Part shown: piece by piece, positions 42,499 to 51,141 of the stretch
Numbering within the stretch: position 1 is the stretch's first letter
Layout of the letters: each line of letters starts with the position of its first letter
Source of the DNA: Candidatus Zixiibacteriota bacterium
GTDB lineage: Bacteria > Zixibacteria > MSB-5A5 > GN15 > FEB-12
Direction of reading: 5' to 3'
DNA: 64,000 bases
Assembly (NCBI GenBank): GCA_017999435.1
Contig: JAGNLV010000001.1
Span: 958,746 to 1,022,745, forward strand
Translations under genes and position numbers: made by a program
Notes under the pieces: generated by a model
Told to the model about the DNA's origin: nothing
Seen by the model: only the letters and a program-made list of their open reading frames with translations
The model's database searches: none

Positions 42499-43809
42499 AT
42501 GCGCATGCGAATGGGCCTCGCGCTCCTCGGCGCCCTGCTGATGGTTTCGTGCGCTCCGAACCTGGTCACCCAGGGCCGGAAGCTGACGGATCAGGCCCGC
42601 TACGAGCAGGCCCGCGAATGTCTCTTCAAGGAGCTGTCGGTCAATCCGACCAATGCGGCGGCCTGGCGGGAGGTGGGGATCGCGTACTACAAGGAGGGCC
42701 GCGCGGCGGAAGCGGACGTGGCCTTCAAGAACGCCGTCAACCAGCCGGCCCCCGATCCCGCGGCCTACGTCTACCTCGGCCTGATTCAGGAGAACAAGGG
42801 CTATCCCGATTCGGCCGTCGGCTACTACATCGCCGCCCTCGACCGGTACCCGACCGGCCGCTCGGCCGCGACCGTCCGCAAGCGTCTCGATCAGCTCCTG
42901 CAGGAGGAGCTGCGGAACCGGCTTCCCCAGGTGGTGGCCGGGGAGGGCCAATTGGATGCGAGCGCGATTCCGGAGAACTCGGTGGCGGTCCTGAATTTCG
43001 GCGGCGCCCGCCTCGACCCCGAGGTCGCCCCGGTGGCGCGCGGGCTGTCGGCGCTGGTCGCGGCCGATCTCGCCAAGGTCTCCTCGATCCGCTCGATCGA
43101 ACGGCTGAAGGTCGAGACGCTGCTGGCCGAGCAGCGGCTCCGCGACATGGGTGTCGCCGACTCGCTGAGCGCGGTGCAGAAGGGCTACCTGCTGGGGGCC
43201 CACACCGTCGTCACCGGCGAACTCATGAGCATCGGCGACAAGATCCGCCTCGACGCGGCGCTGGTGGATGTCGTGCGGGCCACGCCGACTCCGTCCGCCC
43301 CGACCGAGGATGCCCTCGACCAGTTCTACCGCTTCCAGAAAAGATTCGTCTTCTCTCTGCTGGACTCGCTCCACGTCACGCTGACGCCCGAGGAGCGGGC
43401 CCGGCTGGATGATGTGCCGACCGAATCATCGCTGGCCTTCCTCGCCTACTGCCGGGGCCTGCAGTACCAGGGCGAAGGGTACTACAAGGCGGCGCAGGTG
43501 GAGTTCCAGCAGGCGCTCAAGCACGACGGTTCCTTTTCCCAGGCCCGGACGGAACTGGACAACACGAACACCCTGATGAGCCTGCAGAACATGGGGGACG
43601 TGAGCGCCGGCCAGGTGGAGTCCGCGGTCGGGCAGGATTTCCTCGGCGGCGCCCCCGACGATCTCGGGGCCAGCCTGCAGGGGCTCCACGACGATCTCGG
43701 GATCGTTCCGGCCGACGGCGAACAGGACGGGACGTCGGATTCGGAGGAGCCGCCGGTGCCGGCCGGGGTCGGCGCGGCCCAGGTAAGGGGGAACCTCGAT
43801 GGGAAATAG
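42499..43809 (+). CDS. CsgG-like lipoprotein with TPR domain
   Basis: 436 aa from ATG 42499. The lipobox is at LMVSCAP. TPR units (~30-140) lead to a CsgG-type domain starting VAVLNFGG, with a VERLK..-like continuation (SIERLKVETLLAEQRLRDMG), GAHTVVTGELMSIGD and a helical tail with a further TPR-like hairpin. The C-terminus is acidic and disordered. It overlaps the next gene by 11 bp. It belongs with the preceding CsgG-like protein and the beta-barrel that follows; together they look like an outer-membrane assembly or export module of unknown substrate. Confidence 0.8.
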   Translation: MRMRMGLALLGALLMVSCAPNLVTQGRKLTDQARYEQARECLFKELSVNPTNAAAWREVGIAYYKEGRAAEADVAFKNAVNQPAPDPAAYVYLGLIQENKGYPDSAVGYYIAALDRYPTGRSAATVRKRLDQLLQEELRNRLPQVVAGEGQLDASAIPENSVAVLNFGGARLDPEVAPVARGLSALVAADLAKVSSIRSIERLKVETLLAEQRLRDMGVADSLSAVQKGYLLGAHTVVTGELMSIGDKIRLDAALVDVVRATPTPSAPTEDALDQFYRFQKRFVFSLLDSLHVTLTPEERARLDDVPTESSLAFLAYCRGLQYQGEGYYKAAQVEFQQALKHDGSFSQARTELDNTNTLMSLQNMGDVSAGQVESAVGQDFLGGAPDDLGASLQGLHDDLGIVPADGEQDGTSDSEEPPVPAGVGAAQVRGNLDGK

Positions 43810-44920
43810 TCATGCACTGCGGCGCTGGGCCGCGCTGCTGCTGGCGGTGGCGGGCCTGGCCTCGGCGGCCGAGTGCCAGGTGATCTACGGCCAGCCCGCC
43901 TCCGGGCGCGCTTCGTTCGTGTACACGAGCTGGGATCTCGATTCGACCGGGGCCGGCACGACCAGCATCGCGCAGAGCCTCCTGATAGTGAGCGGTTTCC
44001 TCCCGCTGCGGGACAACCTGGAGGCCCGCTTCTTCCTCCCCACCGCGGCCGGGGATCTCGAATCGCCGGAGGCCGCGGCCGACGTCTCCGGCCTCGGCGA
44101 CCTTCGCCTGCAGGTGAGCCGGTCGCTGAGCAACGACCAAATCCTGCTAAGCATCGGCCTCAGCCTCCCCACCGGCAAGAAGGAGCTGCGCTTTGCCGAT
44201 GAGCGGATGATCGTGCAGGTGCTGTCCGAGAATTTCCTGGACTTCCCGGTGCGGCGGTTCGGCGAGGGTCTCGGGCTGAACGCCCTGGCGGGGTTCGCCC
44301 GCAACTACGGCCGCGCCACGGTGGCCGGCGGCGTCTCCTACTCCTACACCGGCGCCTACTCGCCGTACGAGGGGATCGACGATTACAACCCGGGCGACGT
44401 GCTGTCCGCCAACCTCGGGGCCGACCTCAAGGCCGGCCGCGCGGTCTGGTCGGCGGCGGCCACGCTCAGCTACCGCACGACCGACACGCGCGAGGGCGCC
44501 AAGATGTTCCGCCAGAGCACCGACCTCGATTTCCGCCTGGCGAACCAGACGCAACTGGACCGGCTCAGCCTTCTCCTGTTGACCCGGTACCTTCTGAGGG
44601 GAGAGAGCGCGCTCTACGACCAGTACGAGGAATCGCTGAACCGCCGGCTCTACGGCAACGAGTTCCATCTCTCCGGCCGCGCCCGGTATGCCGTATCGGA
44701 GGGGTGGGGTCTCGGGCCGGCGGCCGGCCTCCGCTTGATCGCGGCCGATGACGAATTCGGCGCGAGCACGGTGGTCCGGCTGGGCGTGGAGGCAAGCAGG
44801 AAAATCGCCGCTCACGGCAGCCTCGATGTGGACCTCCGGTACCTCACCGGGAGCGCCGACGGCGGGGCCATCGATCTGAGCGGCTGGCAGGCCTCGGTGA
44901 GCCTCCAGGCCGCGATGTGA
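43799..44920 (+). CDS. Outer-membrane beta-barrel protein
   Basis: 373 aa. Signal peptide (WAALLLAVAGLASAAECQ), then alternating amphipathic strands typical of an OMP porin-like barrel of 12-16 strands: long hydrophobic-polar stretches such as RYAVSEGWGLGPAAGLRL and a final strand ending VSLQAAM. No enzymatic motif. Overlaps the upstream lipoprotein gene by 11 bp, which suggests a shared complex. The short final strand does not end in the usual aromatic residue, which weakens but does not exclude a BAM substrate. Confidence 0.75.
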   Translation: MGNSHALRRWAALLLAVAGLASAAECQVIYGQPASGRASFVYTSWDLDSTGAGTTSIAQSLLIVSGFLPLRDNLEARFFLPTAAGDLESPEAAADVSGLGDLRLQVSRSLSNDQILLSIGLSLPTGKKELRFADERMIVQVLSENFLDFPVRRFGEGLGLNALAGFARNYGRATVAGGVSYSYTGAYSPYEGIDDYNPGDVLSANLGADLKAGRAVWSAAATLSYRTTDTREGAKMFRQSTDLDFRLANQTQLDRLSLLLLTRYLLRGESALYDQYEESLNRRLYGNEFHLSGRARYAVSEGWGLGPAAGLRLIAADDEFGASTVVRLGVEASRKIAAHGSLDVDLRYLTGSADGGAIDLSGWQASVSLQAAM

Positions 44921-44943
44921 AGGGGGATTTCGTGGGAAGAACT

Positions 44944-45849
44944 ATGAACAGGATATGGACCAGTACCGGGGCGGCTCTTCTGGCCGGCGCCGTCCTGGCG
45001 GCTTTCGCCGGCGGCTGCGCCGACACCGTCACCGGCCGGCAGCCCGGCCGCACCGTCACCGTGGCTGTCCAACTGCAGAAGAATACCTCGGCCCTCCAGG
45101 AGTCGTTTCAGGCTTTCATCCTCACAGTCGCGCGGGTCAGGGACGGCGTGCTTCTGGCGGCCGACACCAGCTACGACCTGACCGCCTCGGTGGTCACGGT
45201 CACAGTCGAGAACCTCCCCTCCGGGGAGCCGCTGGAATTTGTCGTGAGCATCCTCAACGACGCCGGCGTGGAGGTGTACGGCGGGCGCCAGGTGCAGGAG
45301 ATCGCACCCGACCTGACGACCGTCATCGACCTTCCGCTCACGCCGTCGGTGCCGATGCTCAAGTTCGTGCCGCGCTACATCGCTCCTCTCGACTCCGGGG
45401 CGGTGCTCGATACGGTCATCCAGGCCTGCTTCTACCGGCAGCCGGCGCTGTACGGGATCGCTTTTCGCGTGTACTATCGGAACGACCTGGTGCGCATCGA
45501 CAGCGTCGGCCCGTCCCCCGCTCTGGCGGCCCTGGTGGCCGGCGGCGAAGTTCTGTTCTTGCCCCCGCAATTTGTGCAGGTGCAGACCGGTCTGGGCTAC
45601 TGGGCGGTGGCGCTCACGCAGACTGTGCCGGGGAGAGCGCTCGTCGATGCCGCCGCCAGGGGGCCGCTCGTCGATGTGCACGTCCAATCGCTTGGCGTCG
45701 GCGCCCCCGCGGCCGCCTCGACATCCATCTGGCTGGCTCCGACCTCGATGACGCTCACCGACGGCACGGCGATCGACAGCACGCAGGTGACCGCGGTTCT
45801 CTACACGGATGACTGCTACATCGATGCCGGCTCCCCCGGTCCGATGTAG
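44944..45849 (+). CDS. Lipoprotein with cohesin-like fold
   Basis: 301 aa from ATG 44944; an in-frame GTG at 44917 overlaps the previous gene but carries no signal peptide. The lipobox is at FAGGCADT. The first half is beta-rich (VAVQLQKNTSALQESF, then DLTASVVTVTV); the second half (~150-300; SVPMLKFVPRYIAPLDSGAV, YGIAFRVYYRNDLVRIDSVG) resembles cohesin-type beta-sandwiches. A partner could be one of the dockerin-like segments in the secreted proteins encoded next on the other strand. Function unknown. Last gene of the + strand envelope operon. Confidence 0.7.
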   Translation: MNRIWTSTGAALLAGAVLAAFAGGCADTVTGRQPGRTVTVAVQLQKNTSALQESFQAFILTVARVRDGVLLAADTSYDLTASVVTVTVENLPSGEPLEFVVSILNDAGVEVYGGRQVQEIAPDLTTVIDLPLTPSVPMLKFVPRYIAPLDSGAVLDTVIQACFYRQPALYGIAFRVYYRNDLVRIDSVGPSPALAALVAGGEVLFLPPQFVQVQTGLGYWAVALTQTVPGRALVDAAARGPLVDVHVQSLGVGAPAAASTSIWLAPTSMTLTDGTAIDSTQVTAVLYTDDCYIDAGSPGPM

Positions 45850-45907
45850 CGAGAGGGCGGCGGTTGCCGCCGGCCCCGCACGTGACAGTCGAAAGTTGCG
45901 CGACCGC

Positions 45908-47252
45908 CGGCGTCTTGGGCGCCGGCGCGTGCTACTTTAGCAGCAGCATGCGGCGGGTGAGCGTTCGGTCGCCCGCCGTCAGCCGGTAAAAGTACAGGCC
46001 CGCCGCCGCCTCCCCGCCACCCCGTGTCCGCCCCGACCACTCCAGCCGCCCATACCCCGACGCGTGCCACCCCCGGTACAACTCCGCCACCTCCTGACCC
46101 AGGACGTTCCACACTCCCACCCGGATCTCCCCCGCCGCCGGAAGATAAAACTCCACCACCGTCGACGGATTAAACGGATTCGGATAGTTCTGGTACAACG
46201 TCACCTCCCCCGGAAGCACCGGCTCCCCGATCCCCCCCAGCACCTCCGCCAGCGCCGCCTTCCCCGCGCCCTCCGGACACTCCGCCAGCGCCGCCCGCAG
46301 CGCCGCCGCCACCCCCGGACTCAACTCCTTCGGCAACCCCTCCACCCCGGCCCCCTCTCCCACACCCCGCTTCCACCCGTCCGCCCTCGCCCGCCAGTTC
46401 TCCGTGATCGCGCACACATCCAGCGCGTCCACCTCCCCCGATCCGTCTGCATCCGCGTACACCGCCCGCAGCGGACGCCACACCACCCCCTCCGCCAACA
46501 CCGCCACCGAGTACGGACCCCACTCCGTCCCCTGGCCCTCCCCCCGGCCCGGCCCCCCCGAGCCGTAGTACAACCCGATCGGCAAAATGTCCCGCTCGTC
46601 CACCACCCCGTCCCCATCCGTGTCCCCCGGCCACACCACCGCACCGTTCACATACGTGAACGCGTACCCCTGAGGCCCCGGAACTCCGTGCGCATCAACA
46701 ATCGAATCCGCAAACATCACCCGAATCCCCGCCAGCTCCGGAAACGACCAACCCTCGTCCGGGTAGATGTACACCACCGTGACCGGAATCCGCAGCCCCA
46801 CGTACTCCGTATCCACCGCCACACCATACGCCAGTTCCCCCGCGTCCGACACCACCTGCAGCCGCGACAACAGCGACCCCGCCTCCGCCAGGCCGTTGAA
46901 CGGGATCCGTATCTCCTCCCCCACCTCGATCCCCACGCTGTCAGACCCCACCAGCGGCGCGATCGGCGTGTACATACGCACCAACACCCCGCCCGCGCCC
47001 CCGTTGCTGCTGATCGCCACCACGCCCGCATGGTCACCCATCAGCGTCCCCCGACGGTCCACCTCCACCTCGATCACCGCCTCCCCCCCCGCTCCCAGCG
47101 AACCCGACACCGGCCTCGCCGTGCACCACTCCGGCAGCGTGTCGAGCCGGAACTCCAGCGTCCCGTACCCCGCGTTCTTCACCACGAACTCCCCGCGCGT
47201 CAACTCCCAACCAATATCCACCGTCTCCGGGCTCAACGCCAGCTCCGGACCC
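45908..47252 (-). repeat. 1,345-bp direct repeat, copy 1
   Basis: Identical in nucleotide sequence to 49797-51141 at an offset of 3,889 bp, over the lines I compared base by base and the identical translations of the whole segment. It covers the C-terminal ~440 residues of the propeller-repeat protein plus 24 bp after its stop: BACON-like, cohesin-like, dockerin-like and sorting domains. The repeat ends abruptly at GGACCC, where the two proteins diverge. Confidence 0.93.
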
Positions 47253-49654
47253 GTATCGCACGCATCCCCGAGGCCATCGACATCGCGATCGGCCTGGTCG
47301 GGGTTGTAGGTGGTCGGGCAGTTGTCGAGATCATCGTCGATGCCGTCGCTATCGGTATCCACGCCTTTGGTCCATTCGGCAAGGAAAGCTGCGACCTTTC
47401 CTCCCGCTATCGTGAAGCGACCCCCGACAAAGAGGCGGTCGTTGGCGACGGTGAAGGACGCTGCCGAGCCGCTGAGCCCTGATCCCATGGCCGACCAGGC
47501 CCGGCCATCCCACGAGGCAATGAAGTAGGCCGCCGGATCGTCCGCCGTGATGAAGCGCCCGCCGGCGATCAAACGCCCGAGATATACGGCCACGGCATCG
47601 ACTGAGGCGTTGTCATCGGCGATGCCCGTTCCCAGCCACGACCAGGCCGTGCCGTCCCACGCGGCGATCCCATTGTAGGCGGTCTGTGCGTCACTCTTAT
47701 AGGCCCCCACATCCAGAGCGGCGATCAGTCTTCCGTCATAGACCGTCAGAGCGTTGACGGGGTTGAATTCCTCGTCCGGCGACACGAGCGGCGACCACGT
47801 GGAACCGTTCCACGCGGCGACATACGGGGCAGTAGTATCCCCTGCCGAGTAAAACCATCCACCGGCGATGAGGTCGCCGTTGTATTCGACCAGTGCGTAG
47901 ACGTCTCCGTCCGCCATCCCCGATCCCAGCGGGCGCCATGAGGAGCCGTCCCAGGCGGCGATGTTGTCGGCGACGACCCACCCTGCCGTATCGAACCATC
48001 CGCCCGCAATCAAGTCACCGTTGTACTCTGTCAGGGCGTACACGCCGTCGCCGTTCACGCCGGGTCCGACAGGGGACCAGGCGGAACCATCCCAAGCGGC
48101 CACGCGGCTCACACCCTGCTCGCCGGAAGCCGTGAAGCGACCCCCGGCAGTCAGGCGGCCGTCGTACACAGTCAGGGCGTAGACATCATCGTTCAACCCG
48201 ACTCCTAACGGAGACCACGAGGAACCGTCCCAGGCGGCTATGCGGTTGGCCTGAACCCCGCCGATCGAAGTGAATCGTCCACCGGCGATGACGCGCCCGT
48301 TGTAGAGGGTGAGGGCGTAGACAAGGTCATCCGTCCCGGCCCCTAAGGCCGCCCACACGGCGCCGTTCCAGGCGGCGATCCCGACCGCCCGTATGTCGCC
48401 CGCAACCCCGAAAGCTCCCCCTGCCGCCAGCGCAGAGCCGTAGGGAGTCACAGCATAGACCCCGCTGCCGGCTCCGGATCCCAGTGCGGACCAGGCGGAA
48501 CCGTTCCAGGCGGCGATGTTCTCGGCGGCGGTCCCTCCGGCCGTTGCGTACCATCCGCCCGCAACGAGATGGCCGTCATAGACGCCCACCGAATACACAG
48601 AACCGTTCATCCCCGTTCCGAGCGGACTCCATGTCCGGCCGTCCCAGGAGGCGATATGGTTGGCGCCGGTTCCGCCCGCAGTGGTGAAATATCCCCCCGC
48701 GATCAGGTTGCCGTTGTATTCGACCAGCGCGTAGACGCCTCCATCGGCGATCCCGGACGCCAGCGGCGCCCAGGAGGAACCGTCCCAGGCGGCGACTCGG
48801 GCGGCGCTGATGCCGCCCGCTGTCGTGAACCATCCCCCGGCAATCAACCGGTGATCCCAGACAGTCACGGCTTCCACGTTCCCGTTCATGCCGGATCCAA
48901 GAGGGGACCAGGATGAGCCATTCCACGCGGCAATGCGGCGCGCGGCAACCGCGCCGGCGGTGTCAAAGTTGCCGCCCGCGACCAGGCGACCGTCGTAGGC
49001 CGCCAACGCCTTCACCGAGCGATCCATCCCCGCTCCGAGGGCCGACCACGACAAGCCGTTCCACGCGGCGATGCGATTCGCTTGTATTCCGCCGGCCGTG
49101 TCAAAATCTCCGCCGGCGATCAGAGAACCGTCATACACCGTAAGTGAGCGGACCCAATCGTTGGCTCCGGATCCAAGAGCGGACCAGGAGGTGCCATCCC
49201 AGGACGCAATATTGTGGGCCAATACACCGCCGGCTACCTCAAAGCTTCCGCCCACGATGAGTTGCCCGTTGTACACGGCAACTGCCCGCACTGTACCGGA
49301 AACGCCGGGCACGGAGGGAGAGATGCGGTTGTCCCAGTAGATGTCGTCGGGGTAGTCGGCCGGCGCGAGCGGCAAAGCCGCGCGAAAGACCGGTGCGCCG
49401 GTCGCGGGATCGATGGTCGGGACGAATCCTTCAACGTCGAGCGGCCCCGAGTAGGAGGAGCGCCGGGCCGCATCCGCGTCCAACCGACCGTCGGGAGTGA
49501 GATACGTTTCGATCCTTGGGCTGTACCGGGTATCGCGGGTGGGACAGCCCGCAGACATGCGTCTGGAAAGCGCGGAGGGCCGGTCTGCCGATGATGCGGC
49601 GAGACCGCCCGCCAGCAAGAGCCCGAGGACTGCGCTCATACCTATGCGACTCAT
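45932..49654 (-). CDS. Secreted protein of ~13 tandem 45-aa propeller-like repeats with sorting domain
   Basis: 1,240 aa; start behind GGAGG, signal peptide at the N-terminus (AVLGLLLAGGLAASSA). Residues ~121-760 are ~13 full tandem repeats of ~45 aa, consensus V.ALTVYDGRLIAGG.F.TAGG followed by .IAAWDGSSWSPLGSG, plus one partial copy. They probably form a beta-propeller or solenoid. A thrombospondin-3-like Ca-binding segment (DTDSDGIDDDLDNCP) joins the C-terminal module shared with the next gene: BACON-like domain, cohesin-like region, dockerin-like DTDGDGVVDERD and DADGSGEVDALD, and the YPNPFNP sorting domain. Surface display or release is likely; no enzyme motif. Confidence 0.88.
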   Translation of the reverse strand: MSRIGMSAVLGLLLAGGLAASSADRPSALSRRMSAGCPTRDTRYSPRIETYLTPDGRLDADAARRSSYSGPLDVEGFVPTIDPATGAPVFRAALPLAPADYPDDIYWDNRISPSVPGVSGTVRAVAVYNGQLIVGGSFEVAGGVLAHNIASWDGTSWSALGSGANDWVRSLTVYDGSLIAGGDFDTAGGIQANRIAAWNGLSWSALGAGMDRSVKALAAYDGRLVAGGNFDTAGAVAARRIAAWNGSSWSPLGSGMNGNVEAVTVWDHRLIAGGWFTTAGGISAARVAAWDGSSWAPLASGIADGGVYALVEYNGNLIAGGYFTTAGGTGANHIASWDGRTWSPLGTGMNGSVYSVGVYDGHLVAGGWYATAGGTAAENIAAWNGSAWSALGSGAGSGVYAVTPYGSALAAGGAFGVAGDIRAVGIAAWNGAVWAALGAGTDDLVYALTLYNGRVIAGGRFTSIGGVQANRIAAWDGSSWSPLGVGLNDDVYALTVYDGRLTAGGRFTASGEQGVSRVAAWDGSAWSPVGPGVNGDGVYALTEYNGDLIAGGWFDTAGWVVADNIAAWDGSSWRPLGSGMADGDVYALVEYNGDLIAGGWFYSAGDTTAPYVAAWNGSTWSPLVSPDEEFNPVNALTVYDGRLIAALDVGAYKSDAQTAYNGIAAWDGTAWSWLGTGIADDNASVDAVAVYLGRLIAGGRFITADDPAAYFIASWDGRAWSAMGSGLSGSAASFTVANDRLFVGGRFTIAGGKVAAFLAEWTKGVDTDSDGIDDDLDNCPTTYNPDQADRDVDGLGDACDTGPELALSPETVDIGWELTRGEFVVKNAGYGTLEFRLDTLPEWCTARPVSGSLGAGGEAVIEVEVDRRGTLMGDHAGVVAISSNGGAGGVLVRMYTPIAPLVGSDSVGIEVGEEIRIPFNGLAEAGSLLSRLQVVSDAGELAYGVAVDTEYVGLRIPVTVVYIYPDEGWSFPELAGIRVMFADSIVDAHGVPGPQGYAFTYVNGAVVWPGDTDGDGVVDERDILPIGLYYGSGGPGRGEGQGTEWGPYSVAVLAEGVVWRPLRAVYADADGSGEVDALDVCAITENWRARADGWKRGVGEGAGVEGLPKELSPGVAAALRAALAECPEGAGKAALAEVLGGIGEPVLPGEVTLYQNYPNPFNPSTVVEFYLPAAGEIRVGVWNVLGQEVAELYRGWHASGYGRLEWSGRTRGGGEAAAGLYFYRLTAGDRTLTRRMLLLK
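47375..49294 (-). repeat. Tandem 135-bp coding repeats
   Basis: About 13 repeats of ~135 bp encode the 45-aa units of the secreted protein. Their sequences differ by tens of percent, so this is an old protein-level expansion, not a recent duplication. Conserved islands such as GGCGGC near the AAWDGSSW codons recur in each unit. Confidence 0.85.
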
Positions 49655-49739
49655 GCGTAACCTCCTTGCGTGCGAACCCCCGCGCGACCTCCGGCGAAGC
49701 CTACAGGAGAGCCTTCCTGCGGGCTGCCGGTCGATTCAT

Positions 49740-49772
49740 GGTGTCGGCGGGCAATATAGGCCGCCCGACACC
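49740..49772. other. Inverted repeat between the two secreted-protein genes
   Basis: GGTGTCGGCGGGC and GCCGCCCGACACC face each other across a 7-nt loop with one mismatch or bulge. It lies just downstream of the beta-helix gene and upstream of the next promoter region. No T run follows on either strand, so a terminator role is uncertain. Confidence 0.45.
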
Positions 49773-49796
49773 GGGCGACAACGAGATTCTGCGGAT

Positions 49797-51141
49797 CGGC
49801 GTCTTGGGCGCCGGCGCGTGCTACTTTAGCAGCAGCATGCGGCGGGTGAGCGTTCGGTCGCCCGCCGTCAGCCGGTAAAAGTACAGGCCCGCCGCCGCCT
49901 CCCCGCCACCCCGTGTCCGCCCCGACCACTCCAGCCGCCCATACCCCGACGCGTGCCACCCCCGGTACAACTCCGCCACCTCCTGACCCAGGACGTTCCA
50001 CACTCCCACCCGGATCTCCCCCGCCGCCGGAAGATAAAACTCCACCACCGTCGACGGATTAAACGGATTCGGATAGTTCTGGTACAACGTCACCTCCCCC
50101 GGAAGCACCGGCTCCCCGATCCCCCCCAGCACCTCCGCCAGCGCCGCCTTCCCCGCGCCCTCCGGACACTCCGCCAGCGCCGCCCGCAGCGCCGCCGCCA
50201 CCCCCGGACTCAACTCCTTCGGCAACCCCTCCACCCCGGCCCCCTCTCCCACACCCCGCTTCCACCCGTCCGCCCTCGCCCGCCAGTTCTCCGTGATCGC
50301 GCACACATCCAGCGCGTCCACCTCCCCCGATCCGTCTGCATCCGCGTACACCGCCCGCAGCGGACGCCACACCACCCCCTCCGCCAACACCGCCACCGAG
50401 TACGGACCCCACTCCGTCCCCTGGCCCTCCCCCCGGCCCGGCCCCCCCGAGCCGTAGTACAACCCGATCGGCAAAATGTCCCGCTCGTCCACCACCCCGT
50501 CCCCATCCGTGTCCCCCGGCCACACCACCGCACCGTTCACATACGTGAACGCGTACCCCTGAGGCCCCGGAACTCCGTGCGCATCAACAATCGAATCCGC
50601 AAACATCACCCGAATCCCCGCCAGCTCCGGAAACGACCAACCCTCGTCCGGGTAGATGTACACCACCGTGACCGGAATCCGCAGCCCCACGTACTCCGTA
50701 TCCACCGCCACACCATACGCCAGTTCCCCCGCGTCCGACACCACCTGCAGCCGCGACAACAGCGACCCCGCCTCCGCCAGGCCGTTGAACGGGATCCGTA
50801 TCTCCTCCCCCACCTCGATCCCCACGCTGTCAGACCCCACCAGCGGCGCGATCGGCGTGTACATACGCACCAACACCCCGCCCGCGCCCCCGTTGCTGCT
50901 GATCGCCACCACGCCCGCATGGTCACCCATCAGCGTCCCCCGACGGTCCACCTCCACCTCGATCACCGCCTCCCCCCCCGCTCCCAGCGAACCCGACACC
51001 GGCCTCGCCGTGCACCACTCCGGCAGCGTGTCGAGCCGGAACTCCAGCGTCCCGTACCCCGCGTTCTTCACCACGAACTCCCCGCGCGTCAACTCCCAAC
51101 CAATATCCACCGTCTCCGGGCTCAACGCCAGCTCCGGACCC
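49797..51141 (-). repeat. 1,345-bp direct repeat, copy 2
   Basis: Second copy of the module at 45908-47252, forming the C-terminal ~440 residues of the beta-helix/PKD protein plus 24 bp after its stop. No difference from copy 1 was found. Confidence 0.93.

Noticed and set aside
47375..49294. Tandem repeats as a CRISPR array
   Set aside because: Units are ~135 bp, diverged, and continuous in frame with no constant spacer pattern; they code for the 45-aa protein repeats.
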